NCBI GenBank assembly: GCA_032690845.1
Contig: CM064417.1
Span: 11,748,501-11,812,500 of the forward strand
Length of the DNA stretch: 64,000 nt
Source: Eleusine coracana subsp. coracana
Lineage: Eukaryota > Streptophyta > Magnoliopsida > Poales > Poaceae
Direction: 5' to 3'
Below are positions 45,088 through 56,900 of this stretch, one piece after another. The notes under the pieces are model-generated. The model was not told the DNA's origin and searched no databases. It saw nothing but the letters and a program-made list of their open reading frames with translations. Positions within the stretch are counted from its first letter, which is position 1; each line of letters opens with the position of its first letter. A program made the position numbers and the translations under genes.

Positions 45088-46184
45088 TTAAGGACTGAGC
45101 ACTCTTTGTAATACATCACTCATATTGTTCTCATTAGACAACATTGAATCATCACCATGAGTGGCGTAACCTGTCATTGTTAGTAGCAAACAAGGAAACA
45201 CACGGAAGTATATTTTCCTATCACTACTATGTGATAACAGTGTAAACTCTCAACAAGCAAAGGGAAGCGTCTTATCAAGCTCTTACAAAGTTCTTAATTA
45301 CAACAAGCAAAGGATACCTTGGAGAGTGTGAACTGATGATTGCGAGAGTCAAAAATATTTGTGTCTGTTCAGAAGGAAATATATGGAGCTTGGATAGGCA
45401 ATATTAGGTAGCAAGGATTAGCAAAATTTCAATTCAGAAGTTGCAAAACTGAATAATAGTCCCAAGCTAGTCCATGTCACCGGCCTAAACTTGTCTCGGA
45501 CCTAGTTCAAGCAAGCAAGCAAATGATTCAACAAAGGACACAAAGGATGTAAGCAATTCTGAATTTGTATCTTTTCTTTTTTCTCCTTCTTTTTTTTTGT
45601 GCGCCTTTTTCTCTTGTGCACTTTTGCCTTTTCTTTTCTTTTCTTGAGAATCAGAACTGCAGCAAGGTATTACAAGTTTTACAACCACTGGAACCCCAGA
45701 ATATTTTTTTTTTCTTACTACAAGTGCAGCAAAAGGATTCTTGTAATAGCACAACTAAAATAAACTTCTATAACAAGATCAAGCACTAATTGGTTGGCTT
45801 TTGATCACAATGAGACAGCAGCAGAGCACTCTAATTTTCTTTTCCACACGAAAGTAGAAGGCTAGATGTTAAAGAAATATTTAGTGCACATAATTCCAGC
45901 AATACTATTATCTAAACATATGCAACACTGATTTTTCCCTTGTTTGTCTATGACAAGGATATGCACGACTCAAACAAGACCAAAGAACAAGCACTAGACC
46001 AGCAACACAATGACCTTGTAGGGACTAAAATTCAGAGAAGCAAATTAAACTGAAAATTGCAAGGCACAAGGGGGGTGTAGGACAGCGGAAACACGACGAA
46101 CAAATATTTTTGTAGGGCAATTTTCTGGACTCTATGATTGAACAAAATAACAAGGATAACGGCGAACCTAACGGTGTACCTGAA
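45088..46184 (-). other. Leader region of the deleted gypsy element
   Basis: Noncoding sequence between the primer site and the chimeric ORF, where gag would normally lie. Only AT-rich sequence and homopolymer runs (45575-45610, 45695-45715) are seen. Confidence 0.6.
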
Positions 46185-47511
46185 GCTCTGATACCACTTG
46201 ATGTGAACAAGGGTTCCCGATCTTCTAATAGGTTCTGATAATCTTGATTAAGACGGAGGCGATACACAAATCGATCCGGCTTCCGAACGACACGTTCTGA
46301 CCCCGCAATCGCAGCACAACGTCTCCTCTGGTTATCAACCGTTCAAGAACGATTGACCTTGCCGAGAAGGCTTATCCTTGCCTGCAAATCAAGAACACAA
46401 GCAAGAACAAAGAAGAATGCAACCAATTTTGCAAGTATACGATGAATCTCACAAGTTGGAGTCTCACAAACCGATCAATCGGCGAAACTGTTATCAACAG
46501 AATAATCTAAGCAAAACCCAAACCCTAATGAAGAGGCGGCGGCTGTATATGAGGACCATAGGGTCGTGCAAGACCCCCTGGACGGAGCCCTAAGTGGGCT
46601 CAACTCGATACATGGCCCAAAGACCGATTACGGTGTCACAGCACCAGGACAGATTCTGGAAGTCAAATTGTTTCGGCGATTGCCGACGGCTCGGGACGAA
46701 TTTTGACATGGGACCAATTGGGTTGGAAAGGGCTTTTCGTTATCTTTCCAGGCATATATAGAACGTCCAAATCCGAGTCCATATGCATCCTGGGCATCTG
46801 TTTTAGTGCAGACTGGTCCTGGGCTCCGAGACAGACTCGAAGTCGGTTTTGATTGGGCCTCCACCTTGGCTTGGACGTCCTTGCTGGCCCATCACGTCTC
46901 CAATCACCTCCCCAGCTATCTCATCATCATCTCCATGGTTTCTAATAACAATTAATTCATTAGGTAGCAATCTATTCTCAAAATCACATAAAGGAATCAT
47001 TAGGAACAAGCTCACCCGTAAATTCAGTTGTCGCGCATGAACTTGCATTTTGGTTGGCGGAGTGCTGGGTGTATCCATAAGGGTGATGTCCTCATCACCC
47101 AAGGTATGGATGTTTTGGTGATTAATGACAACTATGAAATCGTGGGCTAATATCTACACGAGTGTTGTGTACGCGGGAATCATCTCTAACTCTACTACAA
47201 ATCTTATTGATGATGGTTGCCTTGGCCATTGATGACAATAACCACAAGCATGGAGCTTGATGAGCTTGATGGAGTCCAAGGGTTGATGGAGATTTATCAA
47301 GGCTAAGGACAAGCTAGGAGCAAGTGTTTGGAACACTTGTCTAGATGTTAGGACTTTGAGTCCATAGGAAAAACCGGACTATCAAAAGGGTCTAGGTCAT
47401 GCTAGTCGACGATGTGCATGGATGCTCAGTGAAATCATAGGCACTAGGTGGCAGTAGAGAAGCCAAGGAGCTGTTGGAAGAAGCCTAGAAACGAAGTCAA
47501 GCGAGGACGAG

Positions 47512-48079
47512 GTGTACAATGAAAGGGGGAGTTTCCTAACTCTTATCATTTATTATTTGCTCATTGGTTCTCTTCTGTTTTGTTTATGATTTTTAGTGAT
47601 AGGTGACAAAGAGAAAGAAGGAAAATGAAGATCAAGCCAAGTCTAGATCGATAACACAAAAGGGGAGAAGAATATGAAGATACAAGAGAAGCTACGAGGT
47701 GACAAAGGGGAGAGGAAATGAAGATCAAAAGAAGATGGATGTGGAGAACATGAAGATCGCATGAAGGAGAGATGACCAAATGGAGATGATCAAAACAATG
47801 GATATGTACACTGACATGAACATCTATGTCTATGGTGTGTATTTACTTCAACAAGATCAACATCCATGACACCATGACGGGCGCAAAATTCAATTCAAGA
47901 GCAACATCAAGTGCACTAAGTATTTTGGTAGTCCTCCCTCAACACCTAGCACATTCCTAGGAGGAGACTACTTCCAAGATAAGGAACAAGGTAATTCTTT
48001 CAAACCTATCTTTTCCTTTGGTTCCTTTTAAGGATCATCATAAGTAGTGGTTGTCATCCATCACCAAAAAGGGGGAGAT
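47512..48079 (+). other. 3' noncoding region of another type-1 copia copy
   Basis: Starts at the break in LTR copy F with GTACAATGAAAGGGGGAG and ends with the polypurine tract CCAAAAAGGGGGAGAT against the next LTR. Purine-rich AAG/GGAG sequence dominates and no gene is seen. Confidence 0.6.
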
Positions 48080-49666
48080 TGCAAGGATCGTGACCATTAA
48101 GGACACCCCAAGGTATGATTGTAAGAATCATGACCTTATCTACCTTATGATGATTGATAAAGATTGCCTTGGCGATGAATGACAATGACCACAAGCATGG
48201 AGCTTGATGAGCTTGATGGAGTCCAAGGGTTGATGGAGATGGATCAAGGCTAAGGACAGGCCATGGAGCAAGTGTTTGGAACACTTGTCTAGTTGTTAGG
48301 ACTTTGAGTCCATAGGAAAAACCGGACTATCAAAAGGGTCTAGGTCATGCTAGTCGGTGATGTGTGTGGATGCTTTGTGAAATCACAGGCACTAGGTGAT
48401 AGTGGAGAAGCCAAGGAGGTGTTGGAAGAAGCCGAGAAACAAAGTCAAGCGAGGACAAGGAGTTTCAGCTTTTGGAGATAGTGACCGGATAGAAGGTCTG
48501 TAGAGACCGGACTGTACGATCATAAGAGGAGAAGACATATCAGAGAAGACCTGTTGCGAGGAATATATTACATGAAGGCCCATAGAGATCGGACGATCTG
48601 ATCTGTATGGATAGAGCTGTGATAGAGAGGAAGCAAAATGGACAATCTTTGGAATGAACAGTGGACAGAGAGACCAGATGGTCCGGTCTACTGACCGGAC
48701 TGTCCGATCAGTGTAGAATCAGCTCAGGGACAGGAAGCAACGGCTCGGGAGGAGCCGTTCAGGAGTGACCGGACGGTCCAGTCTGGCAGAGATCAAATTG
48801 TACGATTTGTACATTTAGAAAGCTGATTTCGTGGAGCAATGGCTAGTCAAAGCCTATATAAACTCATTGCTGGGGTCTTGGAGACCTCTCTCGGCCATTT
48901 GGTTTGCTGGGAGCATCAGTAGGGAGCCAACAGGAACAGAGAGAGGAGCACTAGGAGGATATACTGGATATCTTGAGAGTGCTAGTGAGAGTAACTTGAG
49001 CATCTATACACATCTAAGGCGAGGGTGTCCTTGAGGGTGTGATCTAGGTTGTTACTCTTGGTCTATGGTGAAACATAGACCGGTTAGGTATCGGTGATCG
49101 AGCCTATCGTGATTGGTTGTGAAGGCCGTCACATGTTTGTACACGGTTTGAGCCCGCTGGTGAAAGGGGCATCGATAGTGAGCGCCCATGTTGGCTTGGG
49201 GAGTCCGGCATGTTCTCGAGGGAGGCGAGCTTGTGCCTTGGTGGCACCGGAGATGCAACCATGTCTTCACTCTGGGAGTGATTGCGGGCTTGTGTGCGAG
49301 AAATCCACATGGTGGCGGGAGGGATCGGCACTCCCACGCGAGTGGTCCAACAAGGATTAGGGGAAGGCGCCATCCTTCCGAGACCTCAGGAGAAAATCAT
49401 GAGCATTCCTTGACCCTCTCTTTACTATCCTGGAATTGTGTGCTATAGTAGATCGATTGACTTGAGGCTTGCATAGACTACTGTGGCTTAGCTTCCGCAT
49501 TGCATTATCATGAACACTAGCATGTGTAGGGTCTTGGCCTACTAGAATTGTTAGGTTGCAACGATTGCTAGGATCTAGTGGAGTGAAATTGAATTATTCA
49601 ATAATCATGGTTGGCTTATCGATTCACTCCTTCCTCCCCCCTCTCGGTACGCCTTCGGTCCTTACA
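48080..49666 (+). mobile_element. Type-1 copia LTR (copy D)
   Basis: 1587 bp, TGCAAGGATCGTGACC...GGTCCTTACA, preceded by a polypurine tract, hence a 3' LTR. It carries palindrome repeats at 48500-48810 (for example ACCGGACTGTCCGATC) and TATA TATATAAA at 48855-48862. The terminal C-rich motif is CTCCTTCCTCCCCCCTCTCGG. Confidence 0.85.
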
Positions 49667-49825
49667 GGGGTGGGGGTTAAAACGAGAAATCACACGAATA
49701 ACTTTTTCACTAACATCTAAACTAAGAACTCGAAACAACTCCTATGCAGTACTAGGTAGAGCACACTATGATAATATATAATCCGTAAAAGGTAACAAAA
49801 ACCTATACATGCTAGTGTACCACAC
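49667..49825 (-). repeat. Short inverted LTR remnant
   Basis: Starts with the G-rich GGGGTGGGGG and continues with AACAACTCCTATGCAGTACTAGG and CATGCTAGTGTACCACACAC. These resemble the first 150 bp of the - oriented type-1 LTRs (26050 and 30143 onward) but are well diverged. It abuts the truncated 5' LTR of the chromovirus. Confidence 0.45.
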
Positions 49826-51297
49826 ACCAGGAGCAAGAAGGGGATTTTCAGAAGGATATTGACTTTCAGGAGCAAGAATTAGAGGTTGCTAACACTAGTG
49901 TCGATCAAGGCAAGCCCCGGTTTGCATTCGCCTTTTTACAAAGTTGCTAGTTTAACATCACTACTAGTGTTTATATTTGATTGTTGCATTAGGTCAATAG
50001 GAGTTGATCGAAAACCCACTTTGCATGATACCTCAAATGACCTATGTTACTATTATATGAGTCTTGGTAGGATCCAGTACTATGCTGCTATGCTTAGTAA
50101 TTGAATAATAGCGTTAGTTTTATTATTCGTACTAAGAAGATGAACTTGATCAGTAAATTTGAACTTAATGAAAATAAGTTTACTTTTGATGCTATGACCG
50201 GGCAGGGATAATGCATGTGTAGGTTTGCAACAACATATGAGTGTTGGCTGCGGTAGCCCTGCCTTGTCGAACCTAGGACCCGTCCGTTGTTGGCCCCTTG
50301 ATCAAGTTTTGAACAGTACCAAATGCATGCTAGTTTATGGGCACTAGTAAACCGATGTAGCATTAAAAATTACTTACAATAGGATCGGTTAAGGTGCATT
50401 GGTTATTGACTCTTCTGCTGCTGGAGTGGGCGGTTCATACCACGAAGTACTGTTGGCAAAATGGCATGCCCACTCGATATCACCACACCCGGTCTGAGGT
50501 GTAAGTTTTTTTATTGTGAAAGGTTGCCATATACGACCTTAATTGGTGCGTATGTGTCGTGTATCTCGGGTTTTTCCAGCTGGTGTAAATCGATTGCAAT
50601 TGCTGTCATTCGCAGTCATGAGTACCGCTTGGTCACTGAGCCATCACGTAGTTCACATAATACTATGAAGTTTGATTATTTGCTTATTGCTGATTATTAT
50701 TATTGCTACTCTTATTTTGTATTTACTTTATTTATTGATTTCATTATAGATGTTGCTCCACTAAAGTTATATTTCTGCCCTACCCAATTAACTTGGCTAA
50801 ATAAAATTTAGTAGAACTAATAGGATGCTTAGTGCAAGTCTTTTTAAATAGCCCTCCTATTAGAGCCAATGCATGTCTAGGTCTTTCGATGGGTACGTCT
50901 TGCTGAGTAATTAGTACTCAGGCTTTGTGCCATTGTTGTTTTTCAGGTAATCAAGATACAGAATTGCCTGTAGATGTGATGCCTTGGGACATGCAAGTCC
51001 TTGAGGGTTGGACTGCCCACTAGGAGTCTGATTTGCCGCCGCAGTTTTTGTTGCGTGCTGCTAGGGTAATGGTTCTCTGGGCATGAATCATTACTACCGT
51101 TGTATCGTCGAGAGCTCGTGGAACTTTCGTTAATTTGCTTCCGCTGTTTTTGAACTATCCTAAATTTGTTATATTCCGCTGCACTTCAGTACTCTATTTA
51201 TGTAATAACTTAACTTAAAATGTACAAATCTTGTATTGTCAAGTGTCTGCGTTATCAGCATCTTTGGGACCTCGATCCTCCAGGAAGGGACACCTCA
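49826..51297 (+). repeat. 5' LTR remnant of the chromovirus
   Basis: Begins ACCAGGAGCAAGAAGGGG and ends GGAAGGGACACCTCA. It matches the last 1472 bp of the 3' LTR with scattered, mostly transition, differences. Confidence 0.88.
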
Positions 51298-51299
51298 GC

Positions 51300-51312
51300 T
51301 GGTATCAGAGCC
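51300..51312 (+). promoter_or_regulatory. Primer binding site (tRNA-iMet)
   Basis: TGGTATCAGAGCC, two bases after the LTR end. Confidence 0.9.
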
Positions 51313-52758
51313 GTGGTCCATGATAATACAACAATTAAAACGTATTTTCAAAAAACTATGACGTTTACGAGTAAGGATATGTTAGTATTGCCCCTATTAG
51401 ATGTTAGGGTTGTTGACAAGCTAACGGGTTATGCTTGAGTTGGTTCATTATTTGGCTTTCCATTTGTCATTTAAAGTTCGCACGCAAGGACTGTAGCTTT
51501 GTGGGACGATTCCTTCAATGAATCGTCGCTAATATATTTTATTTTTGGCTCCGTGAACAAATATTTGAGCGTAGATTTCGCTCGTGACGGCTATGGTTTT
51601 GCGAGATGGTTTCTTCCATAAACCATGCCAACTTTTCTTAGTGATGCTCATCATGGTAGCTTTATGAGCATGGGTCCCCTTGCGAGGACCGTGGCTTCGC
51701 AAGGCGGTTCGTTTCATGAACCGTTGCCAAGTAGGATTATGCTTATTTTTGTAGTTTCTTTTAAATTTGATGTATTGTTTCTGCAATGAGTTTTCTGCAG
51801 GTACACTAACACCATTAGTACAACACTTTTGTGATGAGAGCGGGTCGTCACCAAACTTTTGTGCCGCTAAGTACCGGCAAAATATGTGTTGTGTTGTGAG
51901 GAATGATAGGTTAATAAATTGTAAGTTTTTCATCATGCATCCCTGTATAACTCAATTAAAATTTTGTTCTCATCTTGCTCACCAACCTCTGATATAAAAA
52001 TCTAAATTTGCTAATTTGCAAAACTTTTGAATTTACAAGTCCAATTGCTAAAGTTAACAACAATTTGTTCTGTTTTTTAGTTGCCAACTTCAAAAATTCA
52101 TAGTTATTGAATACTCAACCAAATAAGTCATATACATACTTGTTAGAAATATCATAATGTGCTCTGTCACCTCATGTAAAAATTTAAAATTTTATCAGAA
52201 CAAAATTGACTTCAAAACAAAAACAATTGCAGTCTGTCAGCAACTATTTTCAGAATGAGCCCTGAACTTAGAAATTTCATAACTGGAGTTATACTTCGAA
52301 TTTTGAAGTGTTTAAGCCAAATATGGAAAGCCTTAGAAGTCTATTTTCATCTCCAATAGGTTTTACCAATTATATATTTTCACCCTGACCAGTAGAGTTG
52401 AAACAGTGAGCCCCTATCATCCAGGAACAGAATCTGCCAACCTGAACTTGTAAAATTCATAAGTCCAGTTTTACTTGGAATTCATGGGAGTATAAATATT
52501 ATCTGGAAATATATGAAAGTATACTTTAACATGGTGTCAAGCACCAGTTCTGAAGGTTTCATTTGCTGGTCGATACTCACTTTTCTGACTGTTGTACAGT
52601 CAAGACAGAATCTGTTTTAAAACCCGTTTCTATGTTATTGCCCCTTGAAGCTGAAAAATGTAAACTAAAACTTTGTCTCTGTATTTCATAGCATTTGACA
52701 TCAAATGCATTTTGATTGTAAGGAAGGTTTGACTCAATCAAAAATACTTTCCTTGTAG
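51313..52758 (+). other. Chromovirus leader, noncoding
   Basis: About 1.45 kb of AT-rich sequence. A motif of the form TTT/CGCGA[GT]GGTTC/CTTCC[AC]T...GAACC recurs three times at 51490-51730, but no coding region is recognisable. Confidence 0.5.
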
Positions 52759-53631
52759 ATGGCTGAAAACAATGACCAAACCCCATGGGGTTGGGAGATC
52801 ACCGACGGCCTGGAGTTCACCGGGATGACTCATCTGTTTTGGAGAGTTCTCCGTGGCTTCGGTTATGACATCCCTCCCACTTATGTTGGCAAGGAATTTC
52901 AGGAGCATGGAGTCACCTCTTGTGTCATCCATGTGGCGGTTCCCACCAACTATTCGGTTTCTCTAACATTGGAGTCCTGGACCATTAGCGTCACTGGGAC
53001 AGATTTGTTTTCCACTTGGGGTGTTGCTGCTTTCAAGGCACTCACTCGATTCTGCGAAGATCGCAAGCATGATGTTGCTGGAACACCTGTCGCATTGTTG
53101 CCCATCAACAATGTGAATGATTTTGAATGAAATCGGCGTGTGGACTTCATCTTTGATCCAAATCACCGCCACCACAATCCTATGCTGCCCATAATAGAGC
53201 ATTATGGCCTCTCCACATTCGCTTTGTGCACAAACTTGGGCCGACGGCTAGACGTGTATTAGGCCACACTTCAGCTATCAGAAGCAGAAAAGCAAGCTAA
53301 GGATGTGGAAATTTTAGAACTGAACCAACAAATTCAAGCAAAGAATAAAGAGATGGACGTGATTATATATGAGCGTGATCAAGCCTTACAGGATGCAGAG
53401 AGTTATGAGCATGATATGATCGAGGCTCAAGATGACTTGGATGCATTCAAAGCTGCCCATTTCCCTATTGAAGGGAATTGGGTTGAGATCACCTTGGAGT
53501 ATGGAGAACAAGAGGATATAGAGATGGCACCTGCTGGTAATAATGATGTAGAAATGATGGATCTGGAAGAACCGGAAGAGCCTATGGAATTGGAAGAACC
53601 AGAAGAGCTCGAAGAGTTAGACCAGGAGTAG
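52759..53631 (+). pseudogene. Extra ORF before gag in the chromovirus, broken by two stops
   Basis: Begins MAENNDQTPWGWEITDGLEF and runs to NNVNDFE with a stop at 53128-53130, continues in the same frame (NRRVDFIFDPNHRHHNPMLPI...), meets a second stop (TAG at 53261-53263), then ends with a coiled-coil segment (EKQAKDVEILELNQQIQAKN) and an acidic tail made of EEPEE repeats. Total about 290 codons. The first part (residues 1-125) looks like a compact folded domain I do not recognise. It is not gag: gag with its own start follows at 53925. Confidence 0.65.
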
Positions 53632-53924
53632 ATGAGTCACTCCACCATGTGTTATGTTCATGTAATATATGTATCTCGAGTTCGGATGTAGGATCGTGTG
53701 TCTTGCATAGTGTGTCCGCAATACCGTAGCTAGGCGTTGGCACATTTATGTAGGAGTTAGTGTGATGTTGCCATTTTAACAATCATGTAATCAGTCTCAA
53801 AATAATGAAAATGGTTGTCACTTTTGAAATATTTAATTGTGCCCACTTGCAAATTTATATTCTCGCACATATGAAAATGATTATTTTTAAGAAACGACTA
53901 ATATGCAACCGTATAAATTGCAGC

Positions 53925-56900
53925 ATGGTGCATACTCGGAACCAGGAGGAGCCCGAGAGCTCACAGCAGGGAGGTGCTCCACAGTCCACCATGGCTGATT
54001 TAATCGCTGCTGTGCTCACCCGTCAGCAAGGTGATTCCGAGATGCTTCGCCAATTGGTGGAGAATACGTCCCGCTTGGGTGGACATGGAGGCAACCACAA
54101 CAACAACAACCAGCCTCGTCAGTGCATGTACTCGGACTTTCTGGGTACCCATCCGCCGACATTCAAGCGTGCCAGAGAGCCTCTGGAAGCTGATCACTGG
54201 CTACGTCAGACCGAGTCCAAGTTTGGTCTGCTAGGAGTGCACTGAGCACCAGAAGGTGCTATTCGCTGCCCAACAACTCCAGGGCCTTGCCTGTGCCTGG
54301 TGGGCAAATTATGAAGCTTCTCTCCGAGCTGGTCATCATGTGGAGTGGAATGAGTTCAAGACTGCATTTTGTGCTCATTTCATTCTGGCTGGCCCCATTC
54401 AGAGGAAGTTCTAGGAGTTCATGGATTTGAAACTAGGAGGGAGGAATGTCCTCCATTATTCTGAAGCTTTCAACCATCTTTCTTAGTATGCTACTGACTA
54501 CGTTAACACTGAAGATAAGAAGAGATACGCAGTCTTGCGTGGAATGAATGCTACACTCAAGAAACGTCTGACTTGGCAGACGACTGGCACATACAATGAT
54601 CTGGTCAATGCTGCTATTGTCCAGGAAGGTGCTATACGCCAAGTTGAAGAAGAAGATCATAAAAGGAAGGCCCCTGCTAGTGCCTCTGCTGCTCCACAAG
54701 CTAAGCATCGCCTGATTTATACTTCACCCTCAGGACAGCGTTTTCAGGCATCCCCGCAACAGCAATTTCAACGCCCGTATGCTCAGAATTACTCGAGGCC
54801 ACCACAACAGCAAAACTTCCCACCCCGTGCACCATATCAACAGCAAAACAATCAGTATTGTACACCATATCAGCAGCAAGGAAATCAGAATGCTCGCGCC
54901 CCACAGCCCGCTGATCGTGGAGGCAACTATCCGTGCTACAACTGTGGTCGTACCGGCCACTTTGCTAAGAATTGTACCGTACCTAGGCGCAGCAACAACA
55001 ACAGTAATCAGTGTCGGAGACAGGGCAGGTCTAAGAATGCACCGTCTCGTGGTGCTCAAGTCAATTACACCAATGCTCAAGACATTCCCCAGGGCGAACC
55101 TATGCTAACCGGTACGCTCTCCCTCTACCACCAGCCTGTCCTTGCAATTTTTTATTCTGGTGCTACGCATAATTTTGTTAGCAAAGCTTATGTGCAAAAA
55201 CACAATCTCCACACCACCACCATAAATAAATGCTACACCGTCCGCTCTCCTGCTAGACAAATTCTTGCTAACGAAGTACTATGCAAGACTCCACTAGAAA
55301 TAAATCAAAACATCTATCCCACCAATTTCATCATGCTTAAAAATCAGGAAATCGACCTAATCATAGGCATGATCTGGATGAAAACTCATAGAGCCATGTT
55401 CGACATCGAGTCCCATATCGTTCACTTAAACTCTCCCTTGCATGGCCAAGACACCCTTTTTCTAAATACCGATTCATCGAAAGATCTAGATGTCTATCAG
55501 TTGGAAGGACAATCACTCGAAAGTATTTCCGTCGTTTGTGAGTATCCGGATGTGTTTCCTGAAGATATCTCTGGCCTCCCACCCGACAGTGATGTGGAAT
55601 TTAAGATAGAGCTACAGCCAGGAACTTCTCCAATATCACGTCGTCCGTATAAAATGGCTCCGAATGAGCTGGCTGAACTAAAAAAGCGATTGAATGAGCT
55701 GCTGGAAAAAGGTATCATTCACCCAAGCACTTCACCTTCGGGCTGTCCTATTATTTTTGTGAAGAAGAAGGACAAATCTCTGCGCCTTGTCGTTGATTAT
55801 CGACCACTAAATGAAGTTATAATAAAAAATAAATACCCGCTACCCTGAATTGATATTCTTTTTGATCAATTGGTTGGTGCTAAGGTCTTCAAAAATTGAC
55901 CTTCGCTCGGGCTGCCATCAGATAAAGATTAGAGCCAAAGACATTCCGAAGACCGCCTTCTCTACTGGATACGGATTATTTGAGTATCTAGTAATGTCAT
56001 TCGGATTAACAAATGCTCCTGCCCATTTCATGTATCTCATGAACTCAGTATTCATGCCTGAGCTGGACGAATTTGTGGTAGTATTCATTAATGACATCCT
56101 CATCTATTCTAAGTCCAAGGAAGAACATGTTGAACATCTTCGTATTGTTCTTCAACGTCTATGAGACCACAAATTATTTGCAAAATTCAGCAAGTGCGAA
56201 TTTTGATTGGACTGTGTGCCATTTCTTGGTCACATAGTTTCAGCGGAAGGTATCTCTGTAGACCCTAGCAAAGTTCAAGATGTGCTAGATTGGAAAGCGG
56301 CTACTTCTGTCCATCAAGTTCACAGTTTCCTCGAATTAGCTGGTTATTACCGTAGGTTCATTCCTAATTTTTCCCAGTTGTCCAAACCCATCACAAGGCT
56401 ACTGAAAAATGATGTGAAATTCGAATGGAGTGATAAGTGTGAAGAAGCATTTCAGAAGTTGAAACAATTATTAACTACTACCCTAGTGTTGGCTCAGCCG
56501 GACATCACTAAACCGTTCGACGTGTATTGTGATGCATCCGGGACAGAACTTGGATGTGTGCTTATACAATGTGATCATGTCATTGCCTATGCATCTCGAC
56601 AATTAAGAAAGCATGAATAACATTATCCAACTCATGATTTAGAGCTAGCTGCAGTTGTGCTTGCCCTAAAAATTTGGAGGCATTATTTGCTCGAATCTGG
56701 TGCATATCTACACGGATCATAAGAGCTTAAAATATATTTTCACTCAGACCGATCTGAATATGAGACAACGTCGGTGGCTGGAATTAATCAAGGATTATAA
56801 TATAGAGATTAATTATCATCCAGGCAAGGCCAATGTAGTCGCCGACGCGCTAAGCAGAAAAATCCACTGCAATAACTTGGTGCTGGAATTTCAGGACAGC

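Larger units (their letters stand above)
42780..47102 (-). mobile_element. Young internally deleted Ty3/gypsy element with target duplications
   Basis: The element is 42785-47097 (4313 bp), flanked by CCCAA at 42780-42784 and 47098-47102. Its LTRs, 42785-43684 (900 bp) and 46199-47097 (899 bp), begin TGATGTGAACAAGGG and end GATGTCCTCATCA on the + strand and differ by about 2.5% by eye. The primer site TGGTATCAGAGC (- strand, 46185-46196) and polypurine tract AAAAGGGGGAGAA beside 43684 fix the - orientation. No gag, reverse transcriptase or integrase core is present. Confidence 0.92.
42749..47511 (+). repeat. Type-1 copia LTR (copy F), truncated and interrupted
   Basis: Starts TGTAAGCTTCATGACC, is split after GGATCCCCAA by the gypsy element, and resumes at 47103 with GGTATGGATG. 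It matches copy A until about 47511 (AGCGAGGACGAGG), where it breaks off before the palindrome and TATA region. Confidence 0.8.

Noticed and set aside
51300..51312. tRNA-like match
   Set aside because: Only the 3' end complement of initiator tRNA-Met is present, directly after an LTR; it is a primer binding site, not a tRNA gene. The same applies to 30085-30096 and 46185-46196.
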